DNA from: Posidonia oceanica
Taxonomy: Eukaryota; Streptophyta; Magnoliopsida; Alismatales; Posidoniaceae
DNA: 64,000 nucleotides
NCBI GenBank assembly: GCA_037176725.1
Contig: JAZBRS010000014.1
Coordinates: forward strand, 78,288,501-78,352,500
Reading direction: 5' to 3'
The notes under the pieces were generated by a model, which had not been told where the DNA came from, ran no database searches, and saw only the letters and a program-made list of their open reading frames with translations. Both the position numbers and the translations under genes were made by a program. Shown in pieces: positions 9,893-20,900 of the stretch (the first letter of the stretch is position 1; the number at the start of each line of letters is the position of its first letter).

Positions 9893-10900
9893 AATCAATC
9901 AATCACTCGTGCTAGGCTGATATCCGAAACTATCTCAGGCTGATATTCCTAAACTATCTTCTGGTCGATCCATGGTCGGCCCGCAGTTGTGTTATACGGC
10001 TGACATCCAGTAACTGTCCCTCGTAATTGCACTTTTCCAGTTGATAGGTCTGTAAACTATCCACCGGTTGACAGGACCGTAAACTGTCACTCCAGTTGAT
10101 AGGTCTGTAAACTATCGCGTGCAATTACGTTATACGGCTGACATCCAGTAACTGTCCCTTGCAATTGCGGTTTCCAGTTGATAGGACTGTAAACTATCCT
10201 CCAGTTGATAGGTCTGTAAACTATCCACCGGTTGACAGGACCGAAAACTGTTGTTAGGCTGATACTCCTAAACTATCACCAGCAATTGCATTATACGGCT
10301 GATATCCAGTAACTATCCCTCATCATTGCGCGTTTCCAGTTGATAGGTCTGTAAACTATCCACCGGTTGACAGGACCGTAAACTGTCGCTCCAGTTGATA
10401 GGTCTGTAAACTATCCGCCAGTTGGTAGGACTGTAAACTACCACGCGCAATCATGTTATACGGCTGACATCCAGTAACTGTCCCTCGCAATGCCGTTTCC
10501 AGTTGATAGGACTGTAAACTATCCTCCAGTTGATAGGTCTGTAAACTATCCGCCGGTTGACAGGACCGTAAACTGTCGCTCCAGATGATAGACTGTAAAC
10601 TATCCGGCATTGCATTATACGGCTGATATCCAGTAACTATCCCTCATGGTTTGTGGTTTCTAGTTGATAGGTCTGTAAACTATCCGCCAGTTGATAGGTC
10701 TGTAAACTATCTGCCAATTGATAGGTCTGTAAACTATCCGCCAGTTGATAGGACTGTAAACTATCCCACAACCATGTTATACGGCTGATATCCAGTAACT
10801 ATCACTCACAACTGCCTCCAGTTGACAGGACCGTAAACTGTCACTCCCGGTTGATAGGACCGTAAACTATCCAGACGATAAGCCCGTCACCTTATCATTT
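9893..10900 (+). repeat. Tree-like hairpin array in the 3' untranslated region of element A
   Basis: More than 25 copies of a small inverted module, typically GATAG-N9-CTATC, with variants in which both arms change together: GACAG/CTGTC (10070-10088), GGTAG/CTACC (10424-10442) and GATAAG/CTTATC (about 10875-10894). Longer inverted repeats group them: 10022-10032 with 10119-10129 (11 bp, perfect); 10160-10168 with 10282-10290; 10321-10332 with 10444-10455 (11 of 12); 10487-10495 with 10605-10613; 10645-10656 with 10766-10776 (one bulged base). All five groups lie inside GCAGTTGTG (9982-9990) paired with CACAACTGC (10806-10814). Between groups stands a constant hairpin beginning TTATACGGCTGA. 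Pairings are seen directly; a fold in RNA is inferred. Confidence 0.88.
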
Positions 10901-11284
10901 TTTTTCCTTTTTGGCGTGACCTTGTCCCAGGAAGACAAAGTCACGCACCCCCTTTCTGCGATAGGAGAGTTGGCCTCTCTCCCCTCGCGCCCCCTTTCTC
11001 TTCTCTCTGCTAGCTTGCTCCCCGGGCAGGGACCAGCTGCACCCTGTTTTTCTTCGCTTTGTCGTGCAAGTCTGGCCTCCCTGCCAGATATTCGCACCAC
11101 ATCGCGCCTTTTTATCATTTCTCCTGCATCATCTCTGCACTTTCTTAGCTAGCACTGCATATCACTTTAGCATCATCAGTATCACTTGCACAGCATCAGC
11201 ATTTTCTTATAGCTGCACTAACTTTTATACTAACTCTTGCATGGCATTTGCATCAGCATGCATACACACAGCACAGCATCCATC

Positions 11285-11365
11285 TGCACTGGCATCTTGC
11301 ATTGCGGCAACGGGCTACGATCTTCGGTGCATCCGCCGAATAAGTAGCTCACGCCCATAGCAAAC
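11285..11365 (+). other. Conserved block before the polypurine tract (element A)
   Basis: Contains GCGGCAACGGGCTACGA and GCATCCGCCGAATAAGTAGC. The same block occurs about 90-150 bp before the polypurine tract in B (about 37340-37410), C (61440-61500) and M (23702-23765, minus strand), although neighbouring sequence has diverged. The part from 10900 to 11285 shows no gene or repeat beyond scattered GCAT motifs. Confidence 0.75.
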
Positions 11366-11401
11366 CGCTGCTCCCACCGGTCAGATGGGGTGTCTTGTCA
11401 A

Positions 11402-11450
11402 CCCTGAGCAGCGGCCGCGCTCTGCTTGCCCTCGCTCAGGGAGGGGCATC
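11402..11450 (+). other. Polypurine tract with abutting stem-loop (element A)
   Basis: The tract AGGGAGGGGCATC ends at 11450, directly before the LTR start, and would prime plus-strand DNA synthesis. CCCTGAGC (11402-11409) is the exact reverse complement of GCTCAGGG (11434-11441), so the tract overlaps the 3' arm of a stem-loop. Confidence 0.9.
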
Positions 11451-14400
11451 TGTTGACATCCCATCTTGGCAGGCCTGGACCCTTGGAGCCCTCTTGGTGA
11501 TTGCTGGATCAAACCCCAACCAAACCCTAACCCTAATCCTCCTCTCTACCCTTCAAAATCAGCCTGTTTTGACCTAAACCTTTACCCCCCTTCCCAACCT
11601 CAAAACCTAACCAAAATCCATAGGAAAATCCACCACTATCCACCCAACAAACCTACCCAAAAACCTAGAAATTTCCAAACCTAACCCATTCCCAAAAACC
11701 ATAGAAAACCTAGGTGAAACTACCCATTTTCTACACCTTGAAACCCCTCCAAAACCTCCTTAGAATCAAACCAAAACTTTAGAACCAACACTTCAAACCC
11801 TAGACTACCCACTCACCAATTCTCACCCCATTCCAAGACCTTTAAGACCCTCTTTCACCCAAATTATCCGTTTCTCTCTCCGGGATTATCATTTTCTCTC
11901 TCTTCTCTCTCTCCTGATTATCATCTCTCTCTTCATCCCTTTCTTATCCTTTTTTGGTCTAGCTGTGGGCCCCCTCTGTGCTTCTATCCTTCCTCTATCT
12001 TATCCCTATTTTTACTTTATTTTTAACACTTTTTCTGAATTTTAAAAAATCGTTTTCCTCCAACCTATCTCTTTTCCTCTTATCTCCCTCTTTTTTCCAT
12101 TTCTTTCTTCCTTTTCTTTTCCTTTTCTCCCTTCTGCAAAAATCCACAAAAACCCATAAAAATCTGTAAAATCTCAAAACACAAAAGAAACAAATCAGAA
12201 CCCTAAGAAAAACAATTAAAAAATGTTAAACAAGCAATTAACAACTTAAACTTAACTAAATCAAGCTAAAAGGAAAACCAAACATGCAAGCTAAAAAATG
12301 CAAAACAAATCAAAAGGAAACACTGAAAAATCAAGAAAAAAGCTAAAATAAAATCAAAACCCACCAAAAATAAAAACCCCATCAGAAGAATTAAAAGACA
12401 AACCCTAAAAAGGAGAATTAAAAATCAAACACTAGAACAAGTAATTAAAGAAGGCAAAAGACTTAACCTAATAAACATAAGAAAAACAAGTTAAAAACTT
12501 AATTAAAAAAGAAAAGAAAAACACATCTGAAAGACTTAAAAAACACCCTATCAAACCAGAAAAAACCCAACTAAAAAACTTCAAGGAAAATCAACAAATA
12601 AAAATCAAAACATAACTTAAAAGACTTAAGAAGGAAAAAACCCTAAGAAGACTAAAACTTAAAAACCTAAAACCAACCCTGATTAATACGAAATTAAATC
12701 CTAAAAAATCCTAATCAATATCAAGTGTCCAACAAGGGAAATACAATTTTTAAAACAATTTAAGAAAGGTTTAACAAACATTTAATCAAGTGAAAACCAA
12801 TTAAAAGCAAAACCAAAACCCTAAAACCCTAATCAAGCCCAAAACACATTAATCAACTCAAAATGACCATCAAAAAATTTAATTAAAATCCTAATCTACA
12901 GCACAACTCTTCTAATATTTTTATTTATTTTTAGTTCCTTTTTACTAATTTTATTTCCCCATTCTACCCTCTCTCTCTTCCTTCTTTCCCATTTTTCTTT
13001 CCCTTTTTTTTCCTTACTGGGCTTATCAGCCCGTTCCCTTTCTTCTCTATTTCCTTTTTCTTTTTTCTCGGCCCACAGTCCAGCCTTCCCCACCCTTCTT
13101 CTTCCTCAATCTTCCTCTGTGTTTTTTTTCTTTCCCACCGATTCTCCCGCGAGCTGTGGCAACAGAGTTCCCTCCTCCATTCGAAATTTAAGTCCTCCAT
13201 CGTGTCAATCTACAGCAGCCCGTCGTCTCCTCCATCTCAGCACCAAATCCGGAGCCGGTCGCCCCGTCCCCTCCGCTGCAGTAACCGCCGGCCGAGTTTG
13301 AATTCTCAGCTCGCGCCCAGCAGCAGCAGCTCCTCATTCATAAGCCTCCCGTCCTCCCTTCAATCCAGAGTGTCAGACAGAGTGCTAGACAGAGCCGGAG
13401 TGTGAGCAAGCAAGAGTGAGAGTGTGAGTGACAGAGCGAACCAGTGAGAAGCCAGAGAGTGGAGAGCAGAATTTCACTTCTTCCCCACCTATGCGACCCT
13501 CCTCCTTCTTCCTCTTCATCCTTCCATTTCCAGAGAGAAGAGGACAGTGAGAGTAGAGCTTGAGAGGTCCTTAACATCCCGGAGAAGGGCTGCAATCCCA
13601 GAGCTTTCCCACACCCAGACCTTCTCCATTTCCCTCCTCAAAATCCACCAGACTCTTCCCCTTCTTTTCCAATAGCCCAGCACCACTTCAAGCCTCCATC
13701 TTTCTTCCAATTACTCCCCCAATTTCACCCCGAAACTCAGCATCCTTCCCGGCCATTCCACCACCCAAATCACCCCTCAATCACCCCCTGATCACCTGAC
13801 ACACCAGACTTGCAACCCAACACAACCCACCACACCATTCCCTTCACCACAGTCCGCAGCCTCCTCCCAGATTCCACCCCGACAATCCCTGATCCACCAC
13901 TTTTCCAGAGCCTCCGCCCTCGAACCCAACCATCCACCACAGCCCTTAAATTCCACAACAAACACCTGACCCAATTTCTGTCCAGAAACGGACCCAACCT
14001 CAAAAACCTCTCCTCGCTCACCAGAAAGCCCCTCCGACCATCCAAACAGCTTTGCCAACCTTCCAGCAATCCCCCGGAGGCCTCCGCTTCGCTGGACGAG
14101 CAGCGGACAAGGCCCCCCACCTCCGGCAGCCCACTGTCAACTCAGAGAAACCATTTCTCCGCCCGAGCAGCTGCAGCCTCGCCCGATCATCTGGGAAGCC
14201 CCGGAGCTTCATCCTGAAGACATCCGAACTACCATGAGTCGCCAGCATCCACTGCAGCGACCAGACGGCGAGCACCGGCCGACTCTGACACTGCCGAGGT
14301 CGGGAGCGCTTTCCAGACGCCATCGCAGGTACTCCTCACCCTCCCCCGCTCTCTCTCCTCCTCCTGCTGCTTCTCCGCCAATCGGAGGCCAGATCCGAGC

Positions 14401-17161
14401 CTTCCAGACGCCGTTGCAGCTCGCCGGTCTTCTCATCTTCTCCAGCGCCGGTCGCCTGTTCTCCGGATGCTCCGGCCAGCGGAGCGCCTCCCCGACAGTT
14501 CTCAGAGCTCCGGACGATCGCTAGCACCAAGCTCCGCCCTCCCGTGCCTCCTCAAGCCCCCTGTGCCGGCGGTGATGAGGTCCAGTAGCTCACTGCTACA
14601 GTACCTCTCATCGCCGGCGATTTACTGTGCTGTTATTTTTCTGTCAATATAGTTTAGATGTAAATATTGCATGTTTAGCTTAAGTTCTTTAATTTTTGCA
14701 TTTTAGTCCTTCTGTCATTTATTTTGCTTAGTTTCTAATTAAATACCATGCTAAATTGCTGTTTATATTTATGTTTTTCGGTATTTGCAATCTTGTCCTT
14801 TTACTGTGTGTTTCAGTTGTAATATTTTGTGGTTTAGTCCCTCTGTTTTCAATTTTTGCATATAGATCCTGTAGTAGATCAGTTCATTTATTTGCATGCA
14901 TTTTGCCATACTGCATTGCATTCTAGGTCCCTGCATGTTTCTGTTTTTGCATATAGGTCCATGCACTGTAGGAGCTTAGAGTTTATTTTCTCATTTTGCA
15001 TACTACATTGCATTTCTTTTCCTCTGATTTTGCATATTTGCACTTAGGTCCATTTTAAATGGACAGTGGCTATTATGCATGTATTTTGGCCTATTGTATT
15101 GCATTTCTGACCCTATTTTTTCCAAAAATCACACATCAGTCCTCAGTCTGTGTTTTCAGAGCATGTTTTCCATATAAAATTGCATATTTGACCCCTGCAT
15201 GATTTAAAAATCACACATAGGTCCTTGCATCTTTTAAAAAATCATGTAAAAAGACCATTTTGCCCCTAATTTGCATCCTAGCTCCTATGCTTACCAAATT
15301 GCATGCAGACCCTCCACCAGTATTCTCAGACTCCCCAGAACCCTGTTTTCTGGAAAATTTGCATTTTAGACCCCAGTTTTCTTAAAATTGCTTTCTGATC
15401 CCTTTCTGCTTTCAAAACCTCTTTCAAAGCATACCCTCTTTTCAAAACAGCTTTCTGAGCCTAGTTTTTTGCAAAATGGACCCCTGTCCTCTCCTGTTTT
15501 CTGGAAAATTTGCATTTTTAGCCCCTTTCTTTTTCAAAATGCTTTCTGAAATCTTGGCTTTTCCCAGTTTCTTCTCTTTGCTTTTTCTTGCTTTTGCACG
15601 CATCCTGCATCCATCTAGTCTTGCATTTCAACATCTTCTCGCACACACTAAGCACTTTTAGCTCCCTTTCACTTGGGAGGACCTTTTGCACATCCCTAGG
15701 GCCTCCTGAACACCTAGATCTGTTCTTCTCCCCTGTTCTGGCCCTTCTGCCTTGAAGCTGCGATATCTTCCAATCCGGCCGTTGGATCTTCTCAAGTGAG
15801 CTGCCCAGGCGACTGTAGCAAAGCGCTCTTCAGCATGGACCAGATAGATTTCAGATCAGGCTCCCGGATCTCCAGGTATGTCCCCCTGAACCCCTGCATT
15901 GCATTTGCATGCCATTTGCATAAGTTTTCCTAGTTTTGGCTTTCTATCTCTTTGAGCATGTAGAATAGGGCCTCCCCTTTCTACTTCTATCTCCAGATCC
16001 CAGTTTCGCGTTCCCCTGTGGACTTTGTGTTGTGTTTTCCCTGGATTCACCACTTAATGTGACTTTCTTCCCCCTTTTCCACGATCCGATCGCATCGCGA
16101 GCTTTGGGCAGCGTGCGAGACACACCGTGGAACGGTTTAGCGGGAAACAGTCGCAAAGAGGTGGTAATCCCACCGTTTGCACACTCTCCCCTCCGTAGGT
16201 CTTCACACCTACTCTGAGCGGTCCTAAACGACGTCTGTTCTTACACACACGTTGTTTTACCTCTCCTTTGGCCTCTTCTGATCTTTTCTGCATTCTTGCA
16301 TTCGCATGGCTTTTCTGAGGTTTTTGCTTCGCTGTTTTGGCACCGTTTCGCGTGCCCGCTCTCGCTTTTGCATCGTTTTGCGTGCCTCTTTGCTTCCTTG
16401 TCTCGTTTTACATGCTGCCTTGCTTTCCCGCCTGTTTTGTGTGCCGATTTTGTTCTTTTGCTCCGTTCTGCGTGCCTTGCTCTTTTCTCGTCTAGTTTTG
16501 CGTGTTTTATGCCGTTTTCCCTTGCATGTCGATTGCATTGCATGGTTTTCTCGCTGTTTCGCTTTTTCGCCTGCATTTGCATATAGGGCTGTGATGCTTA
16601 CTGTCTGGAGTTCTCACGAGCTAGGTCTCGCCTAATTCGGAACACGGACAGCGTAGCTGAGCACTCAGAGAGCACGTTTACTTCCTTGCTTTGTTTCTTC
16701 CTACTTAGAGCACACCTTGAGCATTCATTTAGGCATTTATAGGCACATAGGCATTCAATCCTGCATTTTCCTGCGTATGCGAGCGTAAGCCTAGAAAGAC
16801 CGATTCTCGGGCGTGTCGGGGGTGCCTAACACCTTCCCCGCGCGTAACAGGTGTCCTTGCCCTGTCTTCTGGCCCGTAATGACCGTACTGCCCTTATCCT
16901 AGGCTAGAGTCATCTCATTTGCATTTGTTTGCATTTGTTTTCCTTTGCATTGCTTTGCTTTGCATTTCTTGCTTGGTTTTGCGTGTTAATTCACGCATTT
17001 CCCCCGGTTTTCCTTGTCTCCCGTTAATAGACATGGTGGCGACTCTGATTTGTCTTATCTTTCCTTTTTCTCCTCGATTTTAAGTGTTTTCGAGTTGAGC
17101 CTCTTCCTCGGATCCAATCGCCGATAAATCAGCGAGCCTGATTCCGATCGGGATCGCTACA
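11451..17161 (+). repeat. 3' LTR of element A (5711 bp)
   Basis: Starts TGTTGACATCCC right after the polypurine tract and ends GGGATCGCTACA, matching in order and in much of its sequence the LTRs of M read on its own strand. Internal zones: a G-poor A/C/T-rich zone with AAACCCTA motifs (about 11520-12900), a CT- and GC-rich exon-like zone (about 13090-14570), a T-rich zone with repeated TTTGCA and AGGTCC words (about 14640-15560), and a zone of GTTTTGCGTGC words (about 16300-16560). A PBS-like TGGCGACTC lies inside at 17037. No clear TATA box or poly(A) site could be assigned. Short ORFs inside are not conserved and were not called. Confidence 0.9.
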
Positions 17162-17332
17162 GCATCATCATAGCATCCCTTAGTCATCCCAGGCCGAACA
17201 GAGCTGCCATGCACCGTAGACTGAGAGATTCGCATAGAAGCCCCTACAAGTACAGAAGTCGTAGTTTCACCCCTCGGGCGATGCAGTCGCGAGCCACCAG
17301 CTAGGCACATCAGAGCACTCTAGAGTTTCCCC

Positions 17333-17980
17333 TCTTTGCGCTGCCTCTACTGAGTCTCGCTCCTTTGCGCTGCCTCTGCGGAGTCTCGTTCCTTTGCCTT
17401 GCCTCTGCGGAGTCTCGCTCCTTTGCGTTGCCTCTGCTAAGTCTTGCTCCTTTGCGCTGCCTCTGCGAAGTCTCGTTCTTTGGCGTTGCCTCTGCCAAGT
17501 CTCGCTCATTTGCGTTGCCTCTGCTGAGTCTCGCTCCTTTGCGCTACCTCTGCTGAGTCTTGCTCCTTTGCGTTGCCACTACGGAGTCTCGCTCCTTTGC
17601 GCTGCCTCTGCTGAGTCTCGCCCCTTTGCACTGCCTCTGCGGAGTCTCACTCCTTTGCGCTGCCTCTGCGGAGTCTCGCTACTTTACGCTACCTCTACTG
17701 ATTCTCACTCTTTTGCGCTACCTTTGCTGAGTCTCGCTCCTTTGCACTGCCTCTACAGAGTCTCGCTCTTTTGCGTTGCCTCTGCTGAGTCTCGCTCTTT
17801 TGCGTTGCCTTTGCTGAGTATTGCTCTTTTGCGTTGCCTCTGCGGAGTCTCGCTCTTTTGCGTTGCCTCTACGGAGTCTCACTCGTTGGCATTGCCTCTG
17901 CGGTGTCTTGCTCTTTGGCGTTGCCTCCGCTGAGTCTCGCTCCTTTGCGCTGCCTCTGCTGAGTCTCGCTCCTTTGCGCT
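17333..17980 (+). repeat. 29-bp minisatellite, left part (about 22 copies)
   Basis: Imperfect copies of CCTCTGCTGAGTCTCGCTCC plus TTTGCGTTG. The period of 29 keeps no reading frame, so ORFs crossing it run through all three frames of the unit and are not genes. The array is the insertion site of element M. Confidence 0.93.
17976..17980. other. Target-site duplication of M, left copy (GCGCT)
   Basis: GCGCT directly before the M LTR is repeated directly after the other LTR (36264-36268), the 5-bp duplication expected for Ty3/Gypsy integration. The host is a repeat that contains GCGCT in many units, which slightly lowers the weight of the match. Confidence 0.88.
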
Positions 17981-20900
17981 TGTAGTGATCCCGATCGGAA
18001 TCAGGCTCACTATTAGCGACGATTGGATCCGAGGAAGAGGCTCAACTCGAAAACACTTAAAATCGAGGAGAAAAGGGAAAGATAAGACAAATCAGAGTCG
18101 CCACCATGTCTATTAACGGAAGACAAGGAAAATCGGGGGAAATGCGTGAATTAACGCGCAAAACCAAGCAAGAAATGCAAAGCAAAGCAATGCGAAGGGA
18201 AACAAATGCAAATACATGCAAATGAGATGACTCTAGCCTAGGATAAGGGCAATATGGTCATTGCGGGCCAAAAGACAGGGCAAGGACTCCTGTTACGTGC
18301 GGGGAAGGTGTTAGGCACCCCCGACACGCCCGAGGATCGGTCTTTCTAGGCTTGCGCTCGCATACGCAGGGAAATGCAGGATTGAATGCCTATGTGCCTA
18401 TAAATGCCTAAATGAATGCTCAAGGAGTGCTCTAAGTGGGAAAATGCAAAGCAGGGAAGTAAACGTGCTCTCTAAGTGCTCAGCTACGCTGTCCGTGTTC
18501 CGAACTAGGCGAAACCTAGCTCGTGAGAGCTCCAGGCAGTAAGCATCACAGCCCTATATGCAAATGCAGACGAGAAAGCAAAACAGCGTCAAAATCATGC
18601 AATGCGATCGACATGCAGGAGAAAAAGGCGTAAAACGCGCAAAACGAAGCGAGAAACAAGAACGCACGCAAATCGGTGCAAAAGAACAAAACCGGTGCGC
18701 AAAACAAGCGAAAAAAGCAAGGCGGCACGCAAAACGAGACAACAAAACAGAATGGCATGCAAAACGGTGCAAAAAGACGATAACGAGCACGCGAAATGGT
18801 GCCAAAACAAGACGAGCGCGCAAAACGGCGCAAAAGCAAAGCAGGCACGCAAAACGGTGCCAAAACAGCGAAACAAAACCCCAGAAAAGCTATGCGAATG
18901 CTAATGCAAAGAAAAAGATCAGAAGAAGCCAGAGAGAGGTAAAACAGCGCGTGTGTGAGAACAGACGCTGTTCGGGGCCACACAGAGTAGGTGTAAAGAC
19001 CTACAAAGGGGAGAGTGAGCAAACGGAGGGATTACCGCTTCTTTGTGACCGTTTCCCACTAAACCGCTCCACGGTGTGTCTCGCACGCTGTCCAAAGCTC
19101 GCGATGCGATCGGATCGTGGAAAAGGGGGAAGAAAGTCACATTAAGTGGCAAATCTAGGGAAAACACAACACAAAACACTCAAGAGTACGTGAAACGGGG
19201 ATTGGAATTGATAGACAAGAAGGGGAGGTCCTATTCTACATGCTCAAAGAGACCGAAAGCGAAAACGAGGCAAACTATGCAAATGGCATGCGAATGAATG
19301 CAATGCAAGGGTTCAGGAGGGCATACCTGGAAATCCTGGAGTCTGATCTGAAATCCGCTTGGTCCATGCTGAAGAGCGCCTCGCTGCGGTCGCCTGGGCA
19401 GCTTGTTTGGGAAGATCCGACGACCGGATTGGAAGATATCGCAGCTTCAGGGCAGAAGGGCCAGAATAGGAGAGAAGAACAGATCTAAGTGTTCAAGAGG
19501 TCCTAGGGGTGTGCCAAAGGGTCCTCCCAAGTGAATGGGAGCTAAAGGGGCTCTGGTGTGTGCAAAGGAATGCCAGATGCAAGACTAAAAGGATGCCAAT
19601 GCATGCAAGAAGCAAGAAAAGACTAGAAGGGAATTTTTAGAAAAGTAAAGATTCAAAAGCTATTTTTGAAAAGAGAGGGGGTTTAAATGCAAATTTTTGA
19701 AAAGGATGGGGCTTACAAGCAGGGATTCTGAGAACAGGAGGTGACAGAGGGTAGTTTTGCAAAAAATAGGCTTCAGAACACAGCTTTTAAAAGTTGGTAC
19801 GCATCAGAGGAAGTTTTGAAAGCAAATGGCAAGCAGAACGCAATTTTTTAAAACATCAGGGGCTAAAATGCAATTTTTCCAGAAAACAGGGTTCTGAGGA
19901 GTCTGGGAATGCAGGTGGAGGGTCTACGTGCAATTTTGCAAGCATGGGAGCTAAGATGCAGTTTTAGGGGCAAAACAGTCTTTTTACATGACTTTAAAGT
20001 GATGCAAGGACCTATGTGTCATTTTTAAATCATGCAAGGGTCAAGTATGCAATTTTAGATGTAAAATGTGCTCTGAAATTACTGACCATGGACTGACATG
20101 CAATTTTTTGAAAATGCAAGGTTGAAAGTGCAATACAATAAGCTAAGATGCATGCAAAATGGTTACTATGCATTTAAAATGGACCTAGATGCAAAAATGA
20201 AAAATCAGAGGGGCAAACATGCAATACAGTATGCAAAAAAAATTTAAATTAAGACCTAAGTTCTACATTACAATGGATCAGACAGCAAAAATGAAAAAAA
20301 ACAGGGATACAGAATGCAATGTATTAAGGCAAACTATGCACATTATGATTACATGAACTACTGTGGGACCTGGATGCAAAAATTGAAAGCAGAAGGATTG
20401 AAACGAAATTTTTTACAACTAGCAAGCACAGTAAGTGGACTATCATGCAAATATTAAAAAACATAAACAGATCTTGCAATTTAACATGGTTTTAGATCAA
20501 AATAACATAAGTCTTAACATGCTTTGGACCTAAACGCAATAATCAGAAACTTAAACAAAAGAAATGCAATGCAAGGAAAATTACATAAGTTAACAAAAGA
20601 AAAAAGGAAAGGGAGGACTTACAGTGGAGGAGGCCGGAGCTCGCCGGCGATTCCTCCAGACCAGTGGAGGAGGGGCGACGCGAGGCGGCGGCAGGCGGGG
20701 GGAAGCTGCTGGGTGCGACGGAGGCGGAGGAGGAGTGCGGCGGAGCGTCGGCGGCGGCGGGCGTGCGTGGAGAACGCCGCTGTTTCGGAGCGCCGGCGAC
20801 CGGTGCCGGAGAAGAAGGGAACTCCGGCGAGGGCTTGTGGGCGGCACAGGCGACGAAAAGCCTCAGGGAAAAGCCGAGGAGCAAGAGGGCGACGAGGGGA

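Larger units (their letters stand above)
1..17161 (+). mobile_element. Element A: Ty3/Gypsy Tat/Ogre-like LTR retrotransposon, 5' part outside the window
   Basis: Seen: polyprotein (2-5729), extra ORF (7227-8429), repeat-rich 3' untranslated region, polypurine tract (11437-11450) and a full 3' LTR (11451-17161) follow one another in the order expected for a plant Tat-clade element. The 5' LTR, leader and gag lie left of the window. The protein aligns along its whole length with element C, where gag and PBS are visible. The LTR starts TGTTGACA and ends GCTACA. The five bases after it (gcatc, 17162-17166) would be the right target-site copy, but the left copy is not visible. The tRNA-Arg type PBS is inferred from related elements C and M. 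Confidence 0.93.
17162..17980 (+). mobile_element. Element B fragment, left piece (3' untranslated region)
   Basis: Sequence between the LTR end of A and the LTR of M. The first 170 bp show no recognisable gene; the rest is a 29-bp minisatellite that continues on the far side of M at 36264. The piece is therefore part of an older host element, split by M and probably also invaded by A at 17161/17162. Its orientation is inferred from the polypurine tract at 37484-37497. Confidence 0.7.

Noticed and set aside
9893..10900. CRISPR-like array of regularly spaced short repeats
   Set aside because: The setting is a plant retrotransposon; spacers are themselves repeats and no cas-like gene exists.
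11520..11545. Interstitial telomere array (AACCCTAACCCTAA)
   Set aside because: Only about two telomere-like units, part of a wider pattern of scattered AAACCCTA words in the LTRs.
17394..17933. 179-codon ORF across the 29-bp minisatellite
   Set aside because: Cys/Leu/Ser repeats follow the DNA repeat in all frames; no conserved protein.
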